From Chordicoccus furentiruminis (lineage in GTDB: Bacteria; Bacillota; Clostridia; Lachnospirales; Lachnospiraceae): 64,000 nucleotides of DNA. The notes beneath the pieces were generated by a model, which did no database searches, was not told the DNA's origin, and saw only the letters and a program-made list of their open reading frames with translations. The first letter of the stretch is position 1, and each line of letters starts with the position of its first letter. Location of the stretch: contig NZ_CP048829.1 of NCBI RefSeq assembly GCF_019355395.1, positions 372,001 to 436,000 of the forward strand. Direction: 5' to 3'. A program made the translations under genes and the position numbers. This document shows, piece by piece, positions 52,273-61,067 of the stretch.

Positions 52273-53051
52273 AGCGTCCACCACCTCGGTGTGATCTCCA
52301 CATGGTCTATCGCTCCGCTCCATGCGATATGGTTCTTGCCGGGTTTCAGATCCGGGAAGTCGTCGCTCTTCACATATCCGTTACAGAAGCCGGAAGCATC
52401 ATAGGCGTTGTGGGTCTCACAGTTCAGATCAATATAACCGTTGTTAGCAAGGATGCTGACTGACTGGTCGCCGATATACACGTTGCCAGCGCCGGAACCA
52501 TACACCCGGATCAGCGGCTTTGCCCGGAACTCAAACGGATTCTTGATCGTCGTTTCCTGTGTGAGCACCAGCTTCCGCTGTCCGTCCACGCTCCATCGTT
52601 GCGGCTGACAGTGAAAGGTCAGCTTCATGGTCGCGCCCTTATCCCGTTTCGGCTCAAAGGCAATCGCAGCCTTACAAAGCCCCATGCGGAAGAAGTCCGG
52701 GTCGTAAGTATCATGGAGGACCTGATATCCCACAGGCGACAACAGCCAGCTCTTTACGGAAGCTGTGCGAGCTGGAAGTCCATCAAAGAAGAAGGCATCA
52801 TAGGTAATGTCCAGATTCTTAAAGCGATGTTCCCCCGCCTTGGCGTTGTCCCTTACGATGTCGCCGTTCTTCCCAGGAACCGCCTGCAGCTCCATATCCA
52901 CCTCCGGGCTGTCATACACACCGGGAGCGGAAAGGTATAGGAGATAGTCTTTACTGTTCTTCCCGGCGAAGGTCAGATAGTTGCGGACGTATCGTGTTTT
53001 CAGTTCAAAGAGCGACATGTCTGAATCGCTCAGGATAGGCATTCTCTGCAT
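52269..53051 (-). CDS. Distal tail protein (Dit)
   Basis: A 260-residue protein from the ATG at 53051 (MQRMPILSDSDMSLFELKTR; AAAGGAGAAT upstream). LYLSAPGVYDSPEVDMELQA, AFFFDGLPARTASVKSWLLS and LHDTYDPDFFRMGL are the N-terminal Dit blocks; GNVYIGDQSVSILANNGYID is the C-terminal galectin-like part. Dit forms the hexamer joining tail tube and tip. It stands between higBA and the tail endopeptidase gene. Confidence 0.85.
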   Translation of the reverse strand: MQRMPILSDSDMSLFELKTRYVRNYLTFAGKNSKDYLLYLSAPGVYDSPEVDMELQAVPGKNGDIVRDNAKAGEHRFKNLDITYDAFFFDGLPARTASVKSWLLSPVGYQVLHDTYDPDFFRMGLCKAAIAFEPKRDKGATMKLTFHCQPQRWSVDGQRKLVLTQETTIKNPFEFRAKPLIRVYGSGAGNVYIGDQSVSILANNGYIDLNCETHNAYDASGFCNGYVKSDDFPDLKPGKNHIAWSGAIDHVEITPRWWTL

Positions 53052-53083
53052 CGGATTCTCCTTTCTCCCTGTCCCTGGGCATG

Positions 53084-53116
53084 AAAAAAGCACCCTGGAT
53101 TTCTCCAAGATGCTTC
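53084..53116 (-). terminator. Terminator after higBA
   Basis: Minus strand AGCATCtTGGA-gaaa-TCCAgGGTGCT followed by TTTTTC. It would isolate the toxin-antitoxin unit from the Dit gene, and also interrupts the late transcript from the tape measure gene unless antitermination occurs. Confidence 0.8.
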
Positions 53117-53142
53117 GTTTAGGTCTCTGTTCAATTTTCTTC

Positions 53143-53448
53143 TCAAATCGCTACTGCCTGAAACGGTTTAATATCAGCGATTTCTTTTTCCATGCTCATC
53201 TTCAAGTTACGGATATCAATGTCATTCTGCATATCAAGAAAATATCGATCAGACACGCCGAAGAACTTCGCCAGACGCAGCGATGTATCCGCTGTTATTC
53301 TCCTGCCGCTATTCAGAATTGCCTGTATCCGGGAAACAGGAACATGGATTTCCTGTGCCAGTTTGTATGCCGACAGATTCATCGGCTCCATAAACTCCTC
53401 CTTGAGAATCTCGCCCATCGTAGGAGTAGGAATAAAATCAGCCATCAT
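53143..53448 (-). CDS. higA: HigA-type antitoxin (XRE helix-turn-helix)
   Basis: A 101-residue protein with an XRE/HigA domain: TPTMGEILKEEFMEPMNLSA, YKLAQEIHVPVSRIQAILNS, ADTSLRLAKFFGVSDRYFLD. It lies downstream of its toxin, the HigBA order. AGGAGGAG precedes the ATG. It should neutralise HigB and repress the promoter at 53781-53818. The pair sits inside the phage tail operon between tape measure and Dit genes. Confidence 0.9.
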   Translation of the reverse strand: MMADFIPTPTMGEILKEEFMEPMNLSAYKLAQEIHVPVSRIQAILNSGRRITADTSLRLAKFFGVSDRYFLDMQNDIDIRNLKMSMEKEIADIKPFQAVAI

Positions 53449-53487
53449 GCTCCTCCTCTCTGTTTATCATAGTATGCCCATGCTCCG

Positions 53488-53772
53488 TCAGTGATAATCA
53501 ACGATTTCGACCGCTTGAAAGTCATTCTTTCCTTCGACCGAAAAGCAGATACGATACTGATCATTGATACGAATGCTGTATTGCCCTTCCCGATCTCCAT
53601 GCAGTGGTTCCAGATGATTTGCGGGTGGGACTTTCAGATCCTCCAAACATCCTGCATTGTCAATCATAATCAGTTTACGTAATGCCACTCGCTGAATATT
53701 CTGCGGAAGCTTCCTTGAGAAAATCTGGTTGTAGACTTTCTCCGTTTCCTTGTCAGCGAAGCTCTTTATCAT
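53488..53772 (-). CDS. higB: HigB-type toxin (RelE fold)
   Basis: A 94-residue Hig[61 protein letters not shown] and QYRICF, the full HigB/RelE pattern including the basic ribosome-contact residues. It cleaves translated mRNA in its family. The ATG is only 8 bases after the -10 box and has no binding site, so the mRNA is predicted to be leaderless or nearly so. HigA follows after 39 bases. Confidence 0.9.
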   Translation of the reverse strand: MIKSFADKETEKVYNQIFSRKLPQNIQRVALRKLIMIDNAGCLEDLKVPPANHLEPLHGDREGQYSIRINDQYRICFSVEGKNDFQAVEIVDYH

Positions 53773-53780
53773 ACGGCTAC

Positions 53781-53818
53781 ATTATACCCGCTTCGCGTGT
53801 ATATGTCAAGCGGGTATA
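53781..53818 (-). promoter_or_regulatory. Consensus promoter and operator of higBA
   Basis: Minus strand TTGACA (53809-53804), 17-bp spacer, TATAAT (53786-53781). The inverted repeat TATACCCGC (53783-53791) / GCGGGTATA (53810-53818) overlaps both boxes and is the likely HigA operator. Confidence 0.88.
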
Positions 53819-53864
53819 TCGGTAATTCAGAGAAAAGTAACAAACTGGACGAAGGCGCAGGACT

Positions 53865-56800
53865 TTACCTGCCCCACACCTTATCGTCCTCATTAAGCAT
53901 TTCGTTGATCCGCTGGACAACCGTGTCCGCCAGATCGTTGTCGTTCCTGGCGTTGTAGCCGTTGACCACAACTTGCACCGAGCCGATGGATCTATTGTTG
54001 TTTACCACAGAACCCCCGCTTCCAGCCCCCGCCACCGCAAGCTGTCCCGCGCTGATCTCCGGCAAAGCAAGCCCTGTAAAGGCACCGCCCACAGAGGACG
54101 CAAGCTCTCTCACAGAGGCAACCAGCACCTTGCTGCTCTTCCGGATGCCTTCGGCCATCAATTCCATGAAGTCCGGCATATACTCATCCGCATCGGAAAG
54201 TGGGCCTTCCTTCGGGATGGAGAAGCCGACAATGTTGCTGACGGCATTGGCCAGGTTGCTTGCTGCATTGGTCACACGCCATGCGTTGTTATTGATGCCG
54301 CTTGCCATCTCAATACAGATATCCGCGCCCCAGCTGTATGCCGAGTTGGAAATACCGCCCAGGATGGAACTGCAGCTGTTGGCGATCGCCGTGCACGCAT
54401 TGGAGACGTTGGTCTTCATCGTATTCAGGGCATTGGTCATATTGGTATTGGCCGTTGCCATCTTTGTGCTGACTGTGTTCGCTACTGCTGTCAGGCCATC
54501 GCTGAAGCTGGTCTTGATCGCCGTCATGGCGTTGGTCACAGCAGTTTTGATATCATTCAGCGCCGTGGTGATCGTCGTTTTGATCGTTGCCCAGCTCGTG
54601 GTCGTGTTGGAGACCACTGCCGTCCAGGTGTTGGCGATGGTGTTTTTGATCACTCCCATAGCCGTATCCACCGAGGAACGGATTGCCGTCAGCGCCGTAG
54701 TGATGGTCGTCTTGATGCTGTTCCAGCTTGTCGTAGTATTGGAGTTTACCGCCGTCCAGGCATTGGCAATCGTGTTCTTGATGACGCCGGTTGCCGTGGT
54801 GACCGTACTCCGCATGGCTGTACAGGTCGTGGTGATGGTCTGCTGCATCTGCTTCCACATGGAAGAGGTGCTGTTGCCGGTTCCCGTCCAGGCTGTAGTC
54901 ATCACCTTTGTGATGGCCGAACCAACCTGGCTGATGCCGCTCTGCATCTTGGAAAGCTGCTGCGTCACCACCTGCCCGATCTGGTTCCAGCTCTGAGTGG
55001 TTGCCGTCTGCACCTGCGTCCAGGCCGTCCGAACAGCTGTGGTTACCTGCGTTGCAGCCGTGGTCGTGCTCTGGGCAATCTTCGTCCAGGCATTGGTGTA
55101 GGCTGTCTGCACTGCCGTCATACTGTTGGTGATGGAGTTACTTAGAGTCGTGCTCAGGCCGTTCGCCGCCGTTTCCACCAGAGACACGTTACTGCTGATG
55201 CCGTTTGCCAGATTGCTCATAAAGTCAGGCATCCAGCTCTGCATATCCGCCAGCGGTCCCTCATCCGGCACAGAGAAGTGCAGGAAGTTTCGGATCGCGC
55301 TTGCCACTGAAGATACAGCGCTCGTAACCGTCCCGATGGCTCCCCGGATACCGGAGGCAATGTTGCTCACCAGATCGGAGCCCCAGGAAGTCGCCGAAGA
55401 GATCACATTGGTAACAGCAGTCTTCGCATTATTGAAGCCGTTGGTGATGGCTGTTTTAATGCTCGTGATTTTGCTGGAAATGCTGGTGGCCATGCTCTGG
55501 AATCCGTTTACGACAGAGGTCTTCAGATTGGTAACGGTCGTGGAGACTGAAGTTTTGATATTGCTCCATGCCGTGGAGACAGATGTCTTGATTCCATTCA
55601 CCGCCGTCGTGACGGAAGTCTTTATGCCATTCCATGCCGTGGTCACGCTGGTTTTCAAGCTGTTCATCGTCGTGGTCACGCTCGTCTTCAGACTGTTCCA
55701 TGCCGTCGTTACGGCAGTTTTTAGGCCATTGACAGTCGTGGTAACAGAAGTTTTCAGCCCTGTCCATGCCGTAGAGACAGCCGTTTTCAGCGCCGTAGTC
55801 GCGGTTGTTACAGCAGTCTTCAGTCCGTTCCAGACGGTTGTTACCGTCGTTTTGATCGCATTCACAGTCGTGGACACAGCTGTCTTCAGTCCGTTCCATG
55901 CCGTCGTTACTGCTGTTTTTGTCCCGTTGGTGACTGTTGTAACCGTTCCCTTTATCGCATTCCAGACAGAAGTGATTACAGACTTAATCGCATTGACTAC
56001 CGTTGTGACAGCCGTTTTTATTCCATTCCAGACATTGGTGACGGTCGTTTTTATAGCATTAACGACTGTAGATACGGTCGTTTTAATTCCGTTCCAAGCC
56101 GTCGTGATGGCCGTCTTCAGTCCATTCACAATCGTCGTCACCGTAGATTTAATGCCGTTCCAGACCGTTGTGACGACTGTCTTTATGGCATTCACTACCG
56201 ATAAGACAACGGTTTTAATCGTGTTCCAGGCGTTGGAAATCGCAATCCGGATGCCGGTCATCACAGTTGTAACCACGGTTTTTATGGCGTTCCATACTGT
56301 GGAAATCACAGTCTTTATGCCATTTACCGTATTGGTAACCACGGTTTTGATCGTATTCCATACCGTGCTGATCACCGTGCTGATTCCGGACATTACAGTA
56401 GAAATGATCGTCTTTATGGCATTCCATACGGTTGTGATAATGGTCTTGATCGTGTTAATGATCGTAGAGATCACCGTTTTGATCGCGCCCCACACAGTCA
56501 TCTGCCCCGACTTTATGCCATTGGATACAGAATCCACCGTTCCCTTAATGGCATTCCAGATCGTCGTGATGATGGTTTTAATCGTATTGACTACCGTAGA
56601 AATCACCGTTCTTATGGTGTTCCACACGGTTGTAATTACAGTTTTTATTCCATTCACAACGGTTGTGACATTGGCCTTGATCGTATTCCATACCGTGCTG
56701 ATGGTCGTGGAAATCGCGCTCATAACCGTAGAAATCACGGTTTTTATCGTGTTCCATACGATGGAGATATGCGTCTTAATCCCATTGACCACGGTTGTAA

Positions 56801-59294
56801 CCGTCGTTTTAATTGCCGTCCATACCGTAGAGAAAATCGTCTTGATTCCCTCCAGTACAGAAGAGAAAAAGCTCTTGATGCCGTTCCATACGGTCGATGC
56901 CGTTGTTTTAATTCCCGTCCATGCCGTGGAGAGCCAGGTCTTGATGGCCGTCCATACGGTTGTGAAGGTCGTTTTGATTCCGGTCAGCGTATTGGAGAAG
57001 AACGTTTTTATAACATTCCATACGGTTGTCGCCGTCGTCTTGATCCCTGTCCAGGCATTGGAAAGCCAGGTGGAGATCGCCGTCCATACGGTAACCGCTA
57101 CGGTTTTGATTCCATTCAGGATTCCGGAGAAAAACGTCTTGATGCTGTTCCAGGTATTGACGAAGAAGGTCTTCACGCTCGTCCATACCGTATCCCAGTC
57201 CGTGCCGAACCAGGACAGGAATACATCCGCCACGCCCTTCAGCGCATTCAGCACCGTGGAGAAGATGGATTTAATCCCGTTCCATATCGAGGAGAACAGG
57301 CTCTTTACCGCTTCCCATGCTCCGGACCAGTTGCCCTGGAAGAGATTGCTGAAGATATCGAAGATATTGATCAGCGAATCAAGAACTGTGCCCAGCACAG
57401 TTGCGATCACCTGAAATGCGCCTTCAAACAGCGGGGCCAGCACCTGACAGAAGCCATCCCATACCGCCTTCAGCACCTCGGTGATGTTTTTAAAGTCAAA
57501 GCCGAGGGCATTCAGCCTGTCGGTGATGGCTTTCCCGAATTCCTGGAACTTGGCCTTCACGCTCTCCCAGATCGCCGTGATCTTATTGCGGAACTCCTCG
57601 TTGTTTTTCCACAGGCTCACAAAAGCCGCCGCAAGGACAGCAATGACCGCAACCACCGCTCCGATGGGGCTGGTCAGTGCGGCGAAGGCTTTCTTGAGCA
57701 AGCCTCCCATACTGCCGACCTTCTTCATGGCTTTCGCGATCTTCGTAAAGCCCTTCATGGCCGATCCGACCGTGGATACCGTTTTGCCCAGCACCACCAG
57801 CAGCGGACCGATGGCAGCCGCCAGAGCCGCCACCTTCAGGATCGTTTTCTTCTGCGCTTCACTCATGTTGTTGAGCTTGTCCACAAAGGCCTGTACCTTG
57901 GAGACTACCGCGCGGATAGCAGGCATGAGCAGCTCACCGAAGCTGATCGCCAGCTCCTCCAGCTGGGATTTCAGAATGGTCAGCTGTCCTTTCAAGTTGT
58001 CCTGCATGGTTGCAGCCATGCTTTCCGCTGTACCGTCGCAGTTTTCGATTGCAGAAGACAGCTTGTCGATATCCTCCGGAGCCGCGTTCATCAGGGCTAG
58101 GAATCCGGACATGGCGTTCTTGCCAACCAGAGATTCAGCGGCAGCAGCCGCTTCCGATTCGGAAAGGCCGGAAAAGGCCACACGGCAATCTGCCAGAATA
58201 TCCGACAGATCCCGCATGGAGCCATCTGCATTGGAGGTCTGGATCGTGACTTCACCGATATTCTTTCCGGCGATCTTCACTTCACCGGCGAGGTTGTTCA
58301 TGATGGTACGAAGGGATGTACCTGCCTGGCTTCCCTTGATCCCGGCATTGGCCATCAGGCCGATCGCCTCTGCTGTATCCTCTGCAGAGAAACCAAGAGC
58401 GCCCGCGATAGGTGCAGCATATTTGAAGGTCTCGCCCATCATGGAGACATTGGTATTCGCGTTGGAGCTTGCCGCTGCCAGAATGTCTGCAAAATGGCCG
58501 GAGTCAGAAGCGGAAAGCCCAAATGCCGTCAGGGCGTCCGTCACGATATCTGAGGTCGTCGCCAGATCTTCACCGGACGCAGCCGCCAGGTTCATGATGC
58601 CTTCAATACCGTCCATCATGTCGCCAGTCTTCCAGCCTGCCATGGCCATGTACTCAAAGGCCGACGCGGCTTCTGTCGCGGAGAATTTGGTCTTGGCTCC
58701 CATCTCACGGGCTTTCCCGCGCAGGTCATCCAGATCTTTCCCGGTTGCTCCGGAGATGGCTGCCACCTTGGACATGCCCTCGTCAAAATCCGCAGCAGTC
58801 TTCACCGCCGCCGTACCGAGCCCCACGATGGGAGCCGTCACATGGGTGGTCAGGGTCTTTCCCACAGAGGAGATCTTCTCGCCGACCTGTTGGAATTTGC
58901 CGCCCACCTCTTCGATCTTGGCAAGGGTTGCGTTGGTGGTAGATGCCTGGGACTCCAAGGATTTCAGCTGCTGCTCCGTCTCCTGGATCTCGCGCTGGAG
59001 CGCATCATACTGCTGCTGGGTGATCTCCCCTTTCTGCAGCTGTTCGTTTGCCTGCTCCGCCGCCGTTTTCAGTGTGGCCAGTTTCTCCTTGGTATCCTTG
59101 ATAGCCTGGGCGAGAAGCTGCTGCTTCTGCCGGACCAGTTCCGTGTTGGAGGGATCAAGCTTCAGCAGCTTTTCGACATCCTTCAGCTGTGTCTGGGTGC
59201 TCTTAATATCCTTGTTAACACCTTGCAGCGCTTTCGAGAGTTTCGTGGTATCGCCGCCGATTTCAACGGTGATTCCCTGAATTCTGCCAGCCAT
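53865..59294 (-). CDS. Tail tape measure protein
   Basis: An 1809-residue protein that fixes tail length. N-terminal coiled coils (about 20-115; STQTQLKDVEKLLKLDPSNT), then the TP901-1 core (about 140-400; AGWKTGDMMDGIEGIMNLAA, TTSDIVTDALTAFGLSASDS, AGIKGSQAGTSLRTIMNNLA). Hydrophobic segments near 540-570 (ALTSPIGAVVAVIAVLAAAF) suit membrane passage during DNA injection. Residues about 680-1280 are some 25 repeats of a 22-residue TVWNxIKTxVTTVVNxIK unit. Several amphipathic Trp/Ala segments and a beta-rich C-terminus follow. GGAGGGAT precedes the ATG. Long open frames on the opposite strand here are shadows of the repeats. Confidence 0.95.
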   Translation of the reverse strand: MAGRIQGITVEIGGDTTKLSKALQGVNKDIKSTQTQLKDVEKLLKLDPSNTELVRQKQQLLAQAIKDTKEKLATLKTAAEQANEQLQKGEITQQQYDALQREIQETEQQLKSLESQASTTNATLAKIEEVGGKFQQVGEKISSVGKTLTTHVTAPIVGLGTAAVKTAADFDEGMSKVAAISGATGKDLDDLRGKAREMGAKTKFSATEAASAFEYMAMAGWKTGDMMDGIEGIMNLAAASGEDLATTSDIVTDALTAFGLSASDSGHFADILAAASSNANTNVSMMGETFKYAAPIAGALGFSAEDTAEAIGLMANAGIKGSQAGTSLRTIMNNLAGEVKIAGKNIGEVTIQTSNADGSMRDLSDILADCRVAFSGLSESEAAAAAESLVGKNAMSGFLALMNAAPEDIDKLSSAIENCDGTAESMAATMQDNLKGQLTILKSQLEELAISFGELLMPAIRAVVSKVQAFVDKLNNMSEAQKKTILKVAALAAAIGPLLVVLGKTVSTVGSAMKGFTKIAKAMKKVGSMGGLLKKAFAALTSPIGAVVAVIAVLAAAFVSLWKNNEEFRNKITAIWESVKAKFQEFGKAITDRLNALGFDFKNITEVLKAVWDGFCQVLAPLFEGAFQVIATVLGTVLDSLINIFDIFSNLFQGNWSGAWEAVKSLFSSIWNGIKSIFSTVLNALKGVADVFLSWFGTDWDTVWTSVKTFFVNTWNSIKTFFSGILNGIKTVAVTVWTAISTWLSNAWTGIKTTATTVWNVIKTFFSNTLTGIKTTFTTVWTAIKTWLSTAWTGIKTTASTVWNGIKSFFSSVLEGIKTIFSTVWTAIKTTVTTVVNGIKTHISIVWNTIKTVISTVMSAISTTISTVWNTIKANVTTVVNGIKTVITTVWNTIRTVISTVVNTIKTIITTIWNAIKGTVDSVSNGIKSGQMTVWGAIKTVISTIINTIKTIITTVWNAIKTIISTVMSGISTVISTVWNTIKTVVTNTVNGIKTVISTVWNAIKTVVTTVMTGIRIAISNAWNTIKTVVLSVVNAIKTVVTTVWNGIKSTVTTIVNGLKTAITTAWNGIKTTVSTVVNAIKTTVTNVWNGIKTAVTTVVNAIKSVITSVWNAIKGTVTTVTNGTKTAVTTAWNGLKTAVSTTVNAIKTTVTTVWNGLKTAVTTATTALKTAVSTAWTGLKTSVTTTVNGLKTAVTTAWNSLKTSVTTTMNSLKTSVTTAWNGIKTSVTTAVNGIKTSVSTAWSNIKTSVSTTVTNLKTSVVNGFQSMATSISSKITSIKTAITNGFNNAKTAVTNVISSATSWGSDLVSNIASGIRGAIGTVTSAVSSVASAIRNFLHFSVPDEGPLADMQSWMPDFMSNLANGISSNVSLVETAANGLSTTLSNSITNSMTAVQTAYTNAWTKIAQSTTTAATQVTTAVRTAWTQVQTATTQSWNQIGQVVTQQLSKMQSGISQVGSAITKVMTTAWTGTGNSTSSMWKQMQQTITTTCTAMRSTVTTATGVIKNTIANAWTAVNSNTTTSWNSIKTTITTALTAIRSSVDTAMGVIKNTIANTWTAVVSNTTTSWATIKTTITTALNDIKTAVTNAMTAIKTSFSDGLTAVANTVSTKMATANTNMTNALNTMKTNVSNACTAIANSCSSILGGISNSAYSWGADICIEMASGINNNAWRVTNAASNLANAVSNIVGFSIPKEGPLSDADEYMPDFMELMAEGIRKSSKVLVASVRELASSVGGAFTGLALPEISAGQLAVAGAGSGGSVVNNNRSIGSVQVVVNGYNARNDNDLADTVVQRINEMLNEDDKVWGR
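55450..57240. repeat. 66-bp/22-residue repeat array in the tape measure gene
   Basis: Roughly 25 diverged units with a Trp about every 22 residues (VWNAIKTVISTV, VWNGIKTAVTTV). Third-position differences between units show age rather than recent slippage. Confidence 0.85.
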
Positions 59295-59328
59295 GACTTA
59301 TCCCTCCTTTCTGCCCTTAATGGGCGAT

Positions 59329-59646
59329 TTATTCAGCCTTTTCAGACTGCAGAAAAAGAGCCAATGGATGTTGCTCCATCAGCTCCTTGCATCGTTTCAG
59401 GTTTTCCTGTTTCAGCGCCTCCGTCTCCCGGAGAAACTGCTCAGTCACAGGCTTCACGCGGATCAGCTGCCGTCTCCGGCTATATTCCGTGATGTCGGCT
59501 CTGAGCGCCGTGTCTGTTGCAGAGATGGGGTAGACCGCGCCGCATTCCGGGCAGCGGAAGAAGGTATGCTCAATATCGCCATCTCTCACGCTCTCCGGTT
59601 TGACGGTCTCTGCCACAGCACCGCAGTTGTCACAATTGATTTTCAT
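59329..59646 (-). CDS. Zinc-ribbon phage protein before the tape measure gene
   Basis: A 105-residue protein from the ATG at 59646 (MKINCDNCGAVAETVKPESV); GGAAAGGA is better spaced for it than for the ATG at 59652. Two CxxC knuckles (CDNC, CPEC) form a zinc ribbon; the rest is a basic helix (EYSRRRQLIRVKPVTEQFLR). Function unknown; it lies 34 bases before the tape measure start, so may assist tail assembly or control. The related broken phage lacks it at this place. Confidence 0.65.
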   Translation of the reverse strand: MKINCDNCGAVAETVKPESVRDGDIEHTFFRCPECGAVYPISATDTALRADITEYSRRRQLIRVKPVTEQFLRETEALKQENLKRCKELMEQHPLALFLQSEKAE

Positions 59647-59690
59647 TAACATGTCCTTTCCTTGTTAAGACAAAGTTCACAATATGCTCG

Positions 59691-59719
59691 TTGCTATCCG
59701 GCGCATTTTGAGGTATACT
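59691..59719 (+). promoter_or_regulatory. Promoter of the DUF3791-DUF3990 cassette
   Basis: TTGCTA (59691-59696), 17-bp spacer, TATACT (59714-59719), then AAAGGAGGTG 20 bases later. It faces away from the zinc-ribbon gene, giving the cassette its own expression against the late operon. Confidence 0.75.
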
Positions 59720-59755
59720 GATTATGGATTTTTATATCCAAAGGAGGTGTTCGCT

Positions 59756-59977
59756 TTGAGTCAGGAGCAAATTGGCATTGCAGATATGCAGTGCTGGGTA
59801 TTCCGCAAAGCCCAAAGAAAATGGAATATCTCGCCATCTCAATGCGCACAGTTGTTCAAGAAATATGATCTGCTCGGCTTCATCTCCGAGTGCTATGATC
59901 TTTTGCATGTCAGCAGTTATGAACGCGCCCTCGATGATGTCGAAGATATCCTTCGCCGTAAGGGGGTATCCATATGA
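59756..59977 (+). CDS. DUF3791-domain small protein
   Basis: Seventy-three residues from a TTG at 59756, chosen because AAGGAGGTG ends six bases before it and the family motif begins right after. SQEQIGIADMQCWVFRKAQR, SPSQCAQLFKKYDLLGFISE and CYDLLHVSSYERALDDVEDI match DUF3791 (LFxKYxxxxFIxECYxxLH). Function not established; regularly found next to DUF3990 genes, hence a likely antitoxin or partner. Stop overlaps the next start in ATGA. Confidence 0.75.
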   Translation: MSQEQIGIADMQCWVFRKAQRKWNISPSQCAQLFKKYDLLGFISECYDLLHVSSYERALDDVEDILRRKGVSI

Positions 59978-60549
59978 TTCGCATCCCCGAAGACGGCATC
60001 CTTTATCACGGGAGTTATACAGAGGTGTCCCGGATTGATCTTTCCCTGTGCCGTTACGGCCTTGATTTTGGAAAAGGCTTCTATCTGACATCTTCCCTGG
60101 AACAGGCAGTCTCCTATATCCCGGCATCTGTCCGTAAAGCAAAAAGACGCGGGATTCTGCCAGACAGCTTCAAAGAAGCGGACGGTAAAGTGTCCGTGTT
60201 CCAATTCTGCTCAAACCCCAACCTGTTCATCCACTATTTTGATGAAGCTGACGAGGAATGGCTGCACTTCGCAGCATGCAACAGAAGCAGGGATCTTTTC
60301 CCTGAACTCAGGAAAAAGTATGCCCTTGTGGATGTCATCGGCGGGAAAGTCGCAGATGACCAGACGGCCATTACCCTGAACAACTATGTGTCCGGTGCAT
60401 ACGGGACCCCCGGAACCGAACGCGCGGACCGTACAGCCATAGGACTTCTGGAAGCAGACCGGCTGAAGGACCAGTTTTGTTTCAGAACGAAAGAAGCCAT
60501 TGCATCCCTTGCTTTCATAAGGAGCGACCGATATGGAAAATACCGTTAA
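59974..60549 (+). CDS. DUF3990 protein, ADP-ribosyltransferase-like toxin candidate
   Basis: A 191-residue protein. ILYHGSYTEVSRIDLSLCRY, then DFGKGFYLTSSLEQAVSYIP (residues 31-50), the DUF3990 hallmark, resembles the NAD-binding YHG...GxGFYxT pattern of PARP-like ADP-ribosyltransferases. VSVFQFCSNPNLFIHYFDEA, WLHFAACNRSRDLFPEL and DVIGGKVADDQTAITLNNY complete the family. Expected: NAD-dependent modification of an unknown target. Four-base overlap with DUF3791 and 17-base overlap with the next gene show a tight operon. Confidence 0.75.
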   Translation: MIRIPEDGILYHGSYTEVSRIDLSLCRYGLDFGKGFYLTSSLEQAVSYIPASVRKAKRRGILPDSFKEADGKVSVFQFCSNPNLFIHYFDEADEEWLHFAACNRSRDLFPELRKKYALVDVIGGKVADDQTAITLNNYVSGAYGTPGTERADRTAIGLLEADRLKDQFCFRTKEAIASLAFIRSDRYGKYR

Positions 60550-60787
60550 TCAGATAACCCCAGATCGGAAAGAAGCCACGGCGATTACCGTTATGCGCTG
60601 TATGCTGCTGATATATGCTGAAGAGCAGCATATTCCCTTTGAAGATGCCATGCTTTCTTTTTCGCAATCAAAAACCTACGAAGACCTGTTTGACTTCGAT
60701 ACCGAAATCTGGAAAGAAGGTCCTGAATACCTGCGCTGTCTTTACGATGAAGAACTGCATGGCGCTTCTCAGGCTGTAAACGCATAA
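60533..60787 (+). CDS. Small acidic protein of the DUF3990 cassette
   Basis: Eighty-four residues: MENTVNQITPDRKEATAITV, MRCMLLIYAEEQHIPFEDAM, KTYEDLFDFDTEIWKEGPEY. Helical and acidic. I know this type as a frequent neighbour of DUF3791/DUF3990 genes in gut Clostridia but cannot name a family. It overlaps the DUF3990 gene by 17 bases; GGAGCGACCG precedes the ATG. A second antitoxin or immunity protein is possible. Confidence 0.6.
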   Translation: MENTVNQITPDRKEATAITVMRCMLLIYAEEQHIPFEDAMLSFSQSKTYEDLFDFDTEIWKEGPEYLRCLYDEELHGASQAVNA

Positions 60788-60814
60788 AGACGACCACACC
60801 AGAAAGGCACAATT

Positions 60815-61027
60815 ATGGACACCGTTCTCCGGTATAAAGGATATTCCGGCAGCGTAGAGTTTTCAGAAGAAGATAGCCTTTTCTATGGAAAGGTTCAGCA
60901 TATTCGTTCATTGATCTCCTATGAAGGAAGAACAGAACAGGAACTTCTCCTGGACTTTCAAAAGGCAGTGGAGGATTATCTTACCCTTTGCGAAGCAGAA
61001 GGCATTTCTCCAGAGATAGCTTCTTAA
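60815..61027 (+). CDS. HicB-like short protein
   Basis: Seventy residues: MDTVLRYKGYSGSVEFSEED, SLFYGKVQHIRSLISYEGRT, ELLLDFQKAVEDYLTLCEAE. This is the HicB antitoxin core (usually about 110 residues with a C-terminal DNA-binding part), here ending before the DNA-binding domain and without a HicA gene. It may serve as a solo antitoxin for the DUF3990 cassette. AGAAAGG precedes the ATG; a strong terminator follows. Confidence 0.75.
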   Translation: MDTVLRYKGYSGSVEFSEEDSLFYGKVQHIRSLISYEGRTEQELLLDFQKAVEDYLTLCEAEGISPEIAS

Positions 61028-61033
61028 ACTGCT

Positions 61034-61067
61034 CCCCACCCAGTCACAACGACTGAGTGGGGTTTTT
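61034..61067 (+). terminator. Terminator of the DUF3990 cassette
   Basis: CCCCACCCAGTC-acaac-GACTGAGTGGGG (one mismatch) followed by TTTTT, 6 bases after the HicB-like stop. Confidence 0.88.

Noticed and set aside
54000-59280. Long plus-strand open frames (up to 762 codons) opposite the tape measure gene
   Set aside because: They mirror the repeat array of the tape measure protein, give Val/Thr/Phe-rich periodic sequence and have no start signals.
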